The notes beneath the pieces are model-generated. The model saw only the letters and a program-made list of their open reading frames with translations, searched no databases and was not told the origin of the DNA. From Roseovarius albus (GTDB lineage Bacteria > Pseudomonadota > Alphaproteobacteria > Rhodobacterales > Rhodobacteraceae), in NCBI RefSeq assembly GCF_900172335.1, contig NZ_FWFX01000005.1:186001-250000 (forward strand): a stretch of DNA of 64,000 nt, given 5' to 3'. Shown here piece after piece: positions 36,679 through 46,600 of this stretch. Each line of letters starts with the position of its first letter. Positions within the stretch are counted from its first letter, which is position 1. A program made the position numbers and the translations under genes.

Positions 36679-38019
36679 TCAGGCGGATTTGCGGGCCTCG
36701 GCTTGCAGCGCGCGAAGGCGGCCCTTGAGTTTTTTGTAGGGCAGGCTGGCGGCGGGGATCTCGGCCTCAATCGGGCTCCAGGCTCGTTGACCGGGCTTTT
36801 CGGGCACTGCTTCGGTGATCATGGCGTCGCGTTTTGAGTTATGAACGCACATCGACAGCGGTCCGCGCGCGGTGGCTACCATAAAGACGCAGGATTTGCA
36901 GCGATCTTCCTCAAGCTTTTCCGCATCCATGAAGTTATGAATGAAAAAACTGATCTTTTTTGGCATTTTCCGGTGAAATAGACTCGATTTAAACGCCCAA
37001 ACTTTTCGTATAACAAAGACTAATCCCAGCGCGGCAATGTGCGGGGAACGTATCGCCGTACGCAGGGCGCGGGGCAGAACCTTGCGCTCGACCGACCAGT
37101 CCACTCCCTGCTGTGCGATGGCGTGAAACAGCGTGGTGAAAAAGGGTGGGTCATCATAGAGCGGCACAGTGGTTTTGCCGTTTGTCAGAACGGCGGTGTA
37201 TTTGTTGCAATCCGGGTGACCGATCATCGGCATGTCAAAGGGCAGAGATGTGCCCGCGCCTTGTTCGACCAACTCCATGACAGACTGTTGATTGATCAGG
37301 GTCTCATCGCGTTCCCGCAATATCCCACGCCCGGTGTCAGCCTGCATTTGGAAAGAGGCGAGCGAGATCTGCCCGGCGTGTTGGATGAAGAACTGCACCA
37401 GATCTGGGATCTCATGCACGTTGTCGGCGCAGACAGTCGTATTGAACAAGACCCGCAAGGGCAGCCCAGCAGCGCGCTCCAGGTACTCCAATCGGATCGC
37501 GTTGAGCGCCGCCTCGCTCTCATATCCTTTGCGTTCCTGCGTGACATCGACGTGAAACGCCACATCATCCAGCCCGGCAGCCGCCATCCGTTCCAGCATG
37601 TGCCGGTTGGCCTTGATCCCGTTGGTAAAAAGGGCTGAGCGCATGTTGTGGGCTTTGATTTCGCGTACGATCTCTTCAAGATCCGGGATGGTGCGCAGAG
37701 TCGGATCGCCGCCGGTGATCTGGACATTGGTGTAATCGCCGTAGTGATCATGGATCATCTTGATCCGGCGCTTGAGTTCAAACAGGGGCACGTCACGCAC
37801 AGTTTCGGCCAGATCCGAGAGATAGCACAGCGTGCAGTCGAGATTGCAGCGCTGGGTGATTTCAAGTGCAACGCAGGCGATGGGAAATGTACGCCCGGCC
37901 AACTGCTCTGATCCGAAATGCCCAGACTGTTGCAGGCCCTCTCGCAATGAGGTGGTTGGATCATCTGGATGCGGGCGAGATGGTTGAAAGCGCTGAATGT
38001 CCTGCTTCGTCAAATACAC
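36679..38019 (-). CDS. Radical SAM protein with an extra C-terminal cysteine cluster
   Basis: A 446-residue enzyme from a GTG start. The radical SAM cluster motif is EITQRCNLDCTLCYLSD (C-x3-C-x2-C, near residues 58-65), followed by VQITGGDPTLR (SAM/GGE-like) and the HVDVTQERKGYE region. A second cysteine set, RCKSCVF plus a later C (about residues 380-400), may hold an auxiliary cluster. The family resembles the radical SAM proteins loosely annotated as pterin or peptide modifiers, but the substrate is unknown. A hydrophobic patch around residues 335-350 (IAALGLVFVIRKVW) suggests membrane contact. Confidence 0.82.
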   Translation of the reverse strand: MYLTKQDIQRFQPSRPHPDDPTTSLREGLQQSGHFGSEQLAGRTFPIACVALEITQRCNLDCTLCYLSDLAETVRDVPLFELKRRIKMIHDHYGDYTNVQITGGDPTLRTIPDLEEIVREIKAHNMRSALFTNGIKANRHMLERMAAAGLDDVAFHVDVTQERKGYESEAALNAIRLEYLERAAGLPLRVLFNTTVCADNVHEIPDLVQFFIQHAGQISLASFQMQADTGRGILRERDETLINQQSVMELVEQGAGTSLPFDMPMIGHPDCNKYTAVLTNGKTTVPLYDDPPFFTTLFHAIAQQGVDWSVERKVLPRALRTAIRSPHIAALGLVFVIRKVWAFKSSLFHRKMPKKISFFIHNFMDAEKLEEDRCKSCVFMVATARGPLSMCVHNSKRDAMITEAVPEKPGQRAWSPIEAEIPAASLPYKKLKGRLRALQAEARKSA

Positions 38020-38213
38020 GGAATTTTACCCTGTTGCGGTTGTCAGCATTGCAGCTAAGGTTTTGTTTGATCTTCGCCATTAACGTTCCATCGCGCTGAA
38101 ACAAGTTGCCGTGAGTTGGGCTTAGGCTCTTGCATGCCTGTGGTATCGGGTGACAGTGTGGTTTTGGGTTATGGTAAGATTGTATAAGCCAATCCTTCGG
38201 AGGAGCTCGGGTT

Positions 38214-39722
38214 ATGTCGCAGGTATCGGATTTCGTTTTAGGACTATTGCAACTGCTGTCGTATTTATTCGTCTTCGCAGTTGGTGTTGGGGCGCTGTGG
38301 ATTGCGGTGCTTTATGTACGGGACAAGACGCAAACCGAAAGCACGCTGCGGCGCAACTATCCGGTGATTGCGCGGTTTCGCTATCTGTTTGAGCATATGG
38401 GTGAGTTTCTGCGGCAGTATTTCTTTGCGCTGGATCGTGAGGAATTGCCGTTTAACCGGGCGGAACGGTCATGGGTTTATCGCGCTGCGAAGAATGTCGA
38501 TTCGACGGTGGCATTTGGATCGACCCGAGATTTGCGACCAACGGGCACTATTTATTTTGTGAACTGCCCCTTTCCAACCTTGGAAAAGGACGCGGTGGAA
38601 CCTTCGGCCGTGACCATTGGACCCTATGCCAAACATCCCTACACCACGGATTCCTTTTTTAACATTTCCGGCATGAGCTATGGGGCGATTTCCATTCCTG
38701 CGGTGCGGGCGTTATCGCGTGGGGCCAAGAAAGCTGGGATCTGGATGAACACCGGTGAAGGAGGGTTGTCGCCTTATCATTTGGAGGGTGGGGCGGACAT
38801 CGTATTTCAGATCGGTACCGGCAAGTTTGGGGTGCGCAAGCCCGAAGGTGGCTTTGATGAAGACAAGCTGCGCGAAGTTGCGGCGCATGACGAAGTGAAG
38901 ATGTTTGAGTTGAAGCTGAGCCAAGGGGCCAAGCCGGGAAAAGGCGGCATGTTACCCGGTGAAAAGGTGACCGAGGAGATTGCCCGAATTCGCGGACTGG
39001 AGGTTGGCAAAGATGCGATTAGTCCGAACCGTCACCCGGAAGTGGATAGCGTCGCTGATCTGCTGGATATGTTGAATTACGTTCGCGATCTAACCGGAAA
39101 GCCGATTGGGTTTAAGGCTGTGATCGGCGCTTATGGGTTTTTTGAAGACCTGTGTGAAGAGATTTTGAAGCGTGGCATTGAAAGTGCGCCGGATTTCATC
39201 ACCATTGATAGTGCCGATGGTGGCACCGGGGCGGCACCGATGAGCTTGATAGACAATATGGGCATGCCGTTGCGGGAGAGTCTGCCTTTGGTTGTCGATG
39301 TCCTGATCCGCAACGGGCTGCGGGACCGGATCAAAGTCTGTGTCAGCGGCAAGATGATCAACCCCTCAGAGGTGGCCTGGGCGTTTTGCGCGGGCGCGGA
39401 TTTTGTCAATTCGGCACGCGGATTCATGTTTGCGCTGGGCTGTATTCAGGCCTTGCAGTGCAACAAGAACACCTGCCCCACCGGGATCACCACTCATAAT
39501 CCCAAGCTGCAATATGGGTTGGACCCGACCAACAAGGCGGAACGGGTCGCTTATTACGCCAAGAACATGCGCAAAGAAGTGGGGATCATTGCCCACAGTT
39601 GTGGCGTCTCGGAGCCACGTCTGCTGCAACGCTATCACGCGCGTACAGTATTGGATAACGGTCGGTCTGTTGCGCTGAGTGAGTTGTTTCCGGAGCCGGA
39701 GAACAAATCTGCCGCTGAGTGA
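38214..39722 (+). CDS. FMN-binding glutamate synthase-like protein, membrane-anchored
   Basis: A 502-residue protein with an N-terminal transmembrane helix (about residues 8-32), then a glutamate-synthase central/FMN-barrel domain: FFNISGMSYGAISIPAVRALS, TGEGGLSPYHLEGGADIVFQIG, SADGGTGAAP and the cluster cysteines CIQALQCNKNTCPTGI. It lacks the glutaminase domain of GltB. Such stand-alone proteins may use ammonia or have another redox role, for example in methylamine-linked gamma-glutamyl metabolism. No partner GltD gene is next to it. Confidence 0.88.
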   Translation: MSQVSDFVLGLLQLLSYLFVFAVGVGALWIAVLYVRDKTQTESTLRRNYPVIARFRYLFEHMGEFLRQYFFALDREELPFNRAERSWVYRAAKNVDSTVAFGSTRDLRPTGTIYFVNCPFPTLEKDAVEPSAVTIGPYAKHPYTTDSFFNISGMSYGAISIPAVRALSRGAKKAGIWMNTGEGGLSPYHLEGGADIVFQIGTGKFGVRKPEGGFDEDKLREVAAHDEVKMFELKLSQGAKPGKGGMLPGEKVTEEIARIRGLEVGKDAISPNRHPEVDSVADLLDMLNYVRDLTGKPIGFKAVIGAYGFFEDLCEEILKRGIESAPDFITIDSADGGTGAAPMSLIDNMGMPLRESLPLVVDVLIRNGLRDRIKVCVSGKMINPSEVAWAFCAGADFVNSARGFMFALGCIQALQCNKNTCPTGITTHNPKLQYGLDPTNKAERVAYYAKNMRKEVGIIAHSCGVSEPRLLQRYHARTVLDNGRSVALSELFPEPENKSAAE

Positions 39723-39836
39723 GGTCTATTGTTTGGCGAGATCAAGAACCCCAAACAAAGGTTAATTGGCCCTGTTGTCCTTCCCGAAAAACACACGTAG
39801 GCTGCGCGATACAGTGATTGAAAGGGGCAGACTTAA

Positions 39837-40814
39837 ATGACGCCATTCGCGGTTGCCGGTGTACAAATGTATGTAAATGCATTGCATCCGAATGTTGAAG
39901 GAATGATCCAGCGGCTTGATATTCTGATGGCGCGGTTTCCTTGGACGCAGATGGTTCTGTTCAGCGAGCTGGCTCCCTATGGTCCGCTTAACAAGTTTGC
40001 CCTGCCCGTGCAGAACGAGGCGATAGATCAATTCTGTGCAGCGGCGAAAAAGCATAATGTCTGGCTGATCCCCGGGTCGATGTTTGAAAAGACGCCCGAG
40101 GGTAAGATTTACAACACCGCCACGGTCATCAACCCGCAGGGTGAGGTGATTTCAAACTATCGCAAGATGTTCCCGTTTCGGCCTTATGAAGAAGGTGTTG
40201 AGGCAGGCACAGGGTTTTGCGTGTTTGATGTGCCAGATGTGGGCCGCTTTGGCCTGTCGATCTGTTATGACATCTGGTTTCCTGAAACCACGCGTGAATT
40301 GACCAGCCAAGGAGTTGAGGTGCTGTTGCACCCGGTTTTGACCGGCACCACGGATCGCGAGGCGGAGCTGTCGATTGCCCGTGCAACGGCAGCACAGTTC
40401 CAGTGTTATGTCTTTGACGTCAACGGTTTGGGTGCGGGCGGTGTGGGCCGATCCTGTGTGATTGATCCGTCTGCCACGGTTCTGCATCAGTCTGCCGGAC
40501 AAGAGGATATGTTCCCGATCGAACTGGATTTGGACATGGTCCGCCGCCAGCGCGAGACCGGCATGAAAGGTCTGGGTCAGGTGCTCAAGAGTTTCCGTGA
40601 CAGATCAACCGATTTTTCGGTCTATGACCGCAGCAGCGGCACAGACGCATATTTGAAAACCTTGGGTCCGCTTGAGACCCCAAGGCAAGGCTCTCGTGCG
40701 GGCATCCATGTGGATGTGCCTGCCGAGGTTGAAACAAAAGATATTAATCCGGCCGAAGGTGCTGCCGCACCCGAAGAACCGATTCCCTTTGCTATAGAGG
40801 CCGCAAGCGGCTGA
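39837..40814 (+). CDS. Carbon-nitrogen hydrolase (nitrilase superfamily amidase)
   Basis: A 325-residue enzyme with the Glu-Lys-Cys triad of the superfamily: Glu in LFSELAPYG (about residue 44), Lys in SNYRKMFPF (about 110) and Cys in GLSICYDIWFPE (about 142). A 40-residue tail after position 285 has no recognisable domain. It is followed 58 bases later by a large Orn/Lys/Arg decarboxylase, so an N-carbamoylputrescine or related amide of polyamine degradation is a reasonable substrate. This is inferred from context. Confidence 0.88.
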   Translation: MTPFAVAGVQMYVNALHPNVEGMIQRLDILMARFPWTQMVLFSELAPYGPLNKFALPVQNEAIDQFCAAAKKHNVWLIPGSMFEKTPEGKIYNTATVINPQGEVISNYRKMFPFRPYEEGVEAGTGFCVFDVPDVGRFGLSICYDIWFPETTRELTSQGVEVLLHPVLTGTTDREAELSIARATAAQFQCYVFDVNGLGAGGVGRSCVIDPSATVLHQSAGQEDMFPIELDLDMVRRQRETGMKGLGQVLKSFRDRSTDFSVYDRSSGTDAYLKTLGPLETPRQGSRAGIHVDVPAEVETKDINPAEGAAAPEEPIPFAIEAASG

Positions 40815-40872
40815 CAAATAAGAGGGGGCGGGCCGATCCAGCATAAAGCCAGCAACAACAGGGACAGATCAT

Positions 40873-43635
40873 ATGCAATCCATGGACGACTATTATTCAG
40901 CAGTTCAGTTACGCAATGATCACTGGAGTACGCTGAAGGAAGCGACCGCTGCTTTGGCGCGAGACCCGAATGGAGAGCGTGCTAAGGCGCTCTCGGATAA
41001 GATCGAAGACATCTTCGACTCGCTGGCATTGGTTGAAGGCTATTGGGCGTTTCCGGGCCTGCAGGTGTTTGATCGCGTACGTCGACAGTATAATCACAAA
41101 AGCTATGATGATCTGGCCTTTACTGTGCAACGGATTCTGCGTGCACTGACGACCGGGGCCTATCGTCGCCGTCTGATTCCGCTGGAGCGGGACAGCGTTG
41201 ATGTCGAAGAGCATGAGGATGAAGCGACACAATCGCTTGAGGCGCGCTCCTTGGCCAAGCCGTACTTCGAGGTGATGGTCGTTGATAATCTCAACGAGCA
41301 TCAGGAACAGTGGCTGAAAAATAATTTCGCCAAGCTGCGCCGTCCCGAAGATCCGTTTCACTATGAAATCGTCACGGTGCCCAGTCTCAAGGACGCGTTG
41401 ATCGGGGTTTTATTCAACCACAACATTCAGGCCATTATTGTCCGCCCCGGGCTGGTATTGGATTCACAGGTCGAGCTGGAATTGCTCAAGCGGTATATCA
41501 GCCAGGCCAGCAGTGTGGACAATCTGAACGCGCTGGAACCCGAAAATTACGGCCCCGAGCTGTGCCGTTTGATCGCGCAGGTGCGGCCCGAATTGGACGC
41601 CTATCTGGTGACGGAACGGTCTGTGGAAGAGATTGCCGGGTTGGATCTGGGGATCTGTCGGCGGGTGTTCTACAATCAGGAAGATTTTTCCGAGCTGCAC
41701 CTGAACATCCTGCGCGGAGTGCAATCGCGTTATAACACGCCGTTTTTCACCGCCTTGGTGGAATATTCCAAGCAACCTACCGGCGTGTTCCATGCGATGC
41801 CAATCAGCCGCGGCAAGTCGATCACCCGCAGCCATTGGATTCAGGATATGGGTGCCTTCTACGGGCCCAATATCTTTATGGCGGAAACCTCAGCCACATC
41901 TGGCGGCCTCGATAGCCTGCTGGAACCGCACGGGCCAATCAAGGAAGCGCAGGAACTGGCCAGCCGGGCGTTTGGATCAAAGCAGACGTTTTTCGCCACC
42001 AACGGCACCTCGACCTGTAACAAGATCGTGGTGCAGGCGCTGGTGCGTCCGGGGGATATCGTGCTGGTCGACCGCGATTGCCACAAATCGCACCATTACG
42101 GCATGGTACTGGCGGGTGCGCAGGTGGTGTATCTGGATAGCTATCCGCTGAATGAATATTCAATGTACGGTGCTGTGCCGCTGCGCGAAATCAAACATCA
42201 GCTGTTGCAGCTGAAAGAGCAAGGCAAACTGGACCGTGTGCGGATGCTGTTGCTGACCAACTGCACCTTCGACGGCATTGTCTATAACGTCGAGCGGATG
42301 ATGGAAGAGTGCCTGGCGATCAAACCTGACCTGGTTTTCTTGTGGGACGAGGCGTGGTTTGCCTTTGCCCGCTTTGGACCGATCTATCGTCACCGTACGG
42401 CGATGAATGCGGCCAATACCTTGCGGGCCAAGTTCAGATCCGAAAGCCATGCAATCGCTTATGAAGCGCAGCAAAAGGCCTTAGCGGGCGCGGATCTCGA
42501 AACGCTGTTGAACACGCGGCTGATCCCGCCACCAAATGCACGAGTGCGGGCCTATGCGACCCAATCAACTCACAAGACGCTGACGTCACTCAGGCAGGGG
42601 TCGATGATTCACGTCAACGATCAGGATTTTAAAGGCGAGGCTGAGGCAAGTTTCCACGAAGCCTATATGACGCATACGTCGACCTCGCCCAACTACCAGA
42701 TCATTGCATCACTGGATGTGGGGCGACGACAGGTCGAGCTGGAAGGGTTCGAATTTGTCCAGCGGCAAGTTGAGGCGGCGATGTCGATGCGGCGCGCGAT
42801 TTCGACCCATCCTAAGTTGAAGAAGTATTTCAAGGTGCTGACCTCGGGGGACATGATCCCTGAAGAGCATCGCGAAAGTGGGGTGACCAGCCATTATAAC
42901 CCCGAGCAAGGCTGGACGGATATCTGGGATTGCTGGCAGAATGATGAGTTCGTGCTGGATGCCACGCGCGTTACATTGGCCGTCGGCGGCACTGGTTGGG
43001 ATGGCGATACCTTCAAGACCAAGATTCTGATGGATAAATACGGTATCCAGATCAACAAAACCTCGCGCAATACCGTGTTGTTCATGACCAATATCGGCAC
43101 GACGCGGTCCTCGATCGCTTATCTGATTGAGGTGCTGGTTGAGATTGCCAATGATCTCGATGATCTGCTGGATGATGCCTCGATGATGGAGCGGCGTGGG
43201 TTTGAAAAACGTGTCTCGAATCTAATGCATGAATTGCCGCCTCTACCGGATTTCAGTCGCTTCCATGACGGGTTTCGCACCGATGACGCGACGTCTGAGG
43301 GGGATATTCGCTCGGCGTTTTTCCTCGCTTATGACGAAAACAACTGCGATTATCTGGAACTGGATGGGTCCGTGAAAGCAGCCATGGAGAGTGGGCAAGA
43401 AGTGGTCTCTGCCTCCTTCATTATCCCTTATCCGCCCGGTTTCCCGATCCTCGTACCGGGGCAAGTCGTCAGCAAGGAGATCCTTGAGTTCATGCGGGCA
43501 CTGGATGTGAGCGAGATCCATGGCTATCGCCCGGATTTGGGACTGCGCGTATTCACGCAGGATGCGCTCAAACAGCAGCTCAAGGCCAATGCCGCCCGGC
43601 TGAAGATGAACGCCGAGCGATACAAGATCACTTAG
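40873..43635 (+). CDS. Orn/Lys/Arg decarboxylase, group III PLP type, long form
   Basis: A 920-residue protein. After an N-terminal extension of about 130 residues comes the response-regulator-like wing domain (FEVMVVDNLNEHQEQWLKNNF). The PLP domain follows, with the Asp of VFLWDEAWFAFARFGP near residue 492 and the PLP lysine in TQSTHKTLTSLRQGS near residue 567. A C-terminal domain follows (FIIPYPPGFPILVPGQ). It is longer than E. coli AdiA/CadA (about 715-755 residues). Which of arginine, lysine or ornithine is the substrate is open. The next gene to the left is a nitrilase-family amidase. Confidence 0.9.
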   Translation: MQSMDDYYSAVQLRNDHWSTLKEATAALARDPNGERAKALSDKIEDIFDSLALVEGYWAFPGLQVFDRVRRQYNHKSYDDLAFTVQRILRALTTGAYRRRLIPLERDSVDVEEHEDEATQSLEARSLAKPYFEVMVVDNLNEHQEQWLKNNFAKLRRPEDPFHYEIVTVPSLKDALIGVLFNHNIQAIIVRPGLVLDSQVELELLKRYISQASSVDNLNALEPENYGPELCRLIAQVRPELDAYLVTERSVEEIAGLDLGICRRVFYNQEDFSELHLNILRGVQSRYNTPFFTALVEYSKQPTGVFHAMPISRGKSITRSHWIQDMGAFYGPNIFMAETSATSGGLDSLLEPHGPIKEAQELASRAFGSKQTFFATNGTSTCNKIVVQALVRPGDIVLVDRDCHKSHHYGMVLAGAQVVYLDSYPLNEYSMYGAVPLREIKHQLLQLKEQGKLDRVRMLLLTNCTFDGIVYNVERMMEECLAIKPDLVFLWDEAWFAFARFGPIYRHRTAMNAANTLRAKFRSESHAIAYEAQQKALAGADLETLLNTRLIPPPNARVRAYATQSTHKTLTSLRQGSMIHVNDQDFKGEAEASFHEAYMTHTSTSPNYQIIASLDVGRRQVELEGFEFVQRQVEAAMSMRRAISTHPKLKKYFKVLTSGDMIPEEHRESGVTSHYNPEQGWTDIWDCWQNDEFVLDATRVTLAVGGTGWDGDTFKTKILMDKYGIQINKTSRNTVLFMTNIGTTRSSIAYLIEVLVEIANDLDDLLDDASMMERRGFEKRVSNLMHELPPLPDFSRFHDGFRTDDATSEGDIRSAFFLAYDENNCDYLELDGSVKAAMESGQEVVSASFIIPYPPGFPILVPGQVVSKEILEFMRALDVSEIHGYRPDLGLRVFTQDALKQQLKANAARLKMNAERYKIT

Positions 43636-43636
43636 T

Positions 43637-46600
43637 TTAAGAGCGCGACTGTGCAGAAAGTTTGGGATTCGCCTGCGTGATGGGCGTGTTCTGGATGGTG
43701 ATGGACCCATCGGTTCGGATATCGAGGATCATGCCGTCGTGCAACTGGTCCAACCCGGTGCAGCCAACCAGCATAAGGATATCGCGTTCGCGTGCGACAA
43801 TCGCCATATGGCTGAGCCAGCCACCGATTTCGCTGAGCACGCCGCCGGATCGCTGCACCCAAGGCAGCCATGTGGGGTTGAGCATGCGACAAACGATGAT
43901 GTCGCCATCTTTGAACCCATCGAACGCCGCCGGGCTTTCATCCGCGACATGGAACACGTGACCAGTATTCCCTTCGCTGCCAGCTACACAAGTTCCCGAC
44001 AGATCGGCATCATGTTCACCGCCCACAGACGAAGATGGTGCTGAAAGCTGCTCGCATTCTCGCAGAGTCAAATGAGTCTGGCTTGGCGCCTGTGACGCGA
44101 GCAGTGCCAAACGCTCTTTGCGACGCTGAGCCTTGGCCCTGATCAGCGCTGTGTCTACTTCTGCGAGGGTTTTAAGTTCATCAAGCTCAAGCTGGAAAAT
44201 CAGATCCAACAATCCAGTTTGGTTGGACAAGGCATGGATGGCGCGCCGGAGTTGGGCAAAGAGCTTGAGCGCCTCGTGTTTTGCCTGTTCCTTTAGATCC
44301 TGAAAAGCAATGGCCAAATCCACTGGGTTGTCTGGCTCTGTCGGCTTGCACGCGGCCTGGGCGCTGGGCATCGCCGTCTCCAGCAACGGCCAGAGCAACG
44401 CAGGAGCGTCAGCATAACGCGGAATGCTAAGTTCATAGTCATAGATCGCGCGGTGGCCCATTTGTGCCATTAAGGCGGTTTTTTGTTCGCCTTCAGGCAG
44501 GGCTGCGCAGGCGTCAATCATCCGGATCGGGGCGTGCGGCAGATGGGGATGTTGCAAGGCCTCTTGCGCTGCGGGGTCGTTTTCGGCAAGCGCCTCGGCC
44601 TCGCTCAGGGTAAAGCCCGCGATGATGTTAATCTTTTCCGCCTCGACATAGATGTCTTCGATCAGCTTTGCCTGCAGGGTCTGAATGGTGTCGATCAACT
44701 GCTGTCGGGGCAAAGCCTCAAAAACCACGGCCTGCCAGAACGCCAGATCTTGTGCCAAGGCCGGGATCATCTGATCGCGAAACTCGGTAATCATCTGCGG
44801 TGCCCGTTTCCGCAGCTGTTTGGCCTTGGCCTTGCTCAGGCGCAGAGTCAGGCCGGTCTTGAGGCGCTTGTCCACGTAGGTCCGTCCAAACAGATTGACC
44901 AGATAATCAGGCGGCCCTTCGGGCAGGGTGTAGGCCACACCAAGCTGACGGCAGGCCAGATCAACACTACCGCCCGGCGCCCAAATGCGCGACATCAGGG
45001 AAAACGACAGCGGCGTGGGTTTGGGCAACACCTCTGACATCTCATCCTGTTCAAGGATCACTGTATCAGGGTCAGCGTCCTGATAGGTCTCTAATATGCG
45101 TTGCCATTCGCGATTTCGAGCCAATAGCGCCGGGTCTCGTGCTGCCAGCGTGGTAATGTCGCGGCTTTGAACGATGTAGAACCTGCCGCCCGCATAGGCC
45201 CATTCGATGTCTTGCGGGCAGCCAATCAGGGCTTCGATCTGTTGTCCCAATGCGATCAGCGGAGAGAGGTCAATTGGAGTCGAAACAGAGTCTATTATTG
45301 ACAAACTATACCGCCCAAGACGTAAACTTTGCGGTGTGACACGACCCGATACCAGATCCTCACCATCGCCTTTGGCCAATTCGATCATCATCAATCCAGG
45401 CGCTGTTGGGTCCTGCGTGAACATCACCCCAGCATAATCGGGGCTGATCATCCGCTGGATCAGGATATTGCCCTTGTGCTGCATAGATGCATCCTGATCA
45501 TAGCTGGCGGACCGGTCAGAACTGAACGAGGTGATTACCGTGTCCAGTGCCGCGCGCAACGTCTCATCCGTGACATTCAACACGCTGTCAAATACCCCGG
45601 CATAGCTGTTGTCTGCACCGTCTTCCCCCGTGGCGGAACTACGCACAGCGCAGGGGGTCGGACCGATCTGTTGCCAGATCGATTGCACAAACCTGTCCTT
45701 TTGCGCATCTGTCATTGCCAGATAGCGGTCGATCGCGCTGGCGCGGACGACCAGCCCATCGGGGATCGGGAGCCCAGCGTTTTTGAGCACCGACAGCCGA
45801 AAGGACTTGTTTCCGCTGCCTTGCAAAGAGGCGCTGAGCGGAAGGGGAATGACGCCCTTTGGCAGCTTAGAATCGAGTCTATTCAAGCGCATTTTGTTCA
45901 GTTTTCCTTTGATACGCCCGCCGAATCCCGTGACATATCCGCGTTGGATCAACAACAACATCAAACTGAAACACAGATAGACGTTACCTGCCGCACTCAA
46001 GCGAAAGCACAGGACAAACAGCAGTGGTACACCGAAGGCCCACCACAGGATCGCTTGCCGTCTTGTCTTGGCTACAGCCCAGTGCAGATAGACCCCACCA
46101 AGGAGGGCGAACAACAAGGGTAGTAGATGGCTGGGATCTGGTTGTCCTAATGTGGTGATCCAGAGGAAATGATCTGATGTCATCTGCGCAGCCTGCCCTG
46201 CGGCGCTGAGCCCCAGCATCATGATAGGCAGAAATAGTAGTGCGGTCAGATTGCGCATCGGGGTCAATCCCTGGTCTGCATAGAACTGCTGTACGGCCCG
46301 GGCCTTGCGGATGGGATCGTGGTGCAATTTTTCTTTCAGAGCGCGCAATCCATCGGTATTTTGTGCTGTTGTGATCTGATCTCGTTCGGATTTCAGCGCG
46401 ATAGGGAGTACCAGTACGCGCGACAGCAGCGACAGCATCAGAAGGCCAAGGACAAAATGCGCCCGATCTCCCACCCAGATTAGGGCGCTGGCGAGGGCGT
46501 CAACGGCCTTGTCCCAGAGTGTCGCCTGCTGTTCGATCAGCCAAGCCTGCACATGTGGTTTGGGCTTGGGGGGAATGAAAAACTCCCACGGCGTGGTGTA

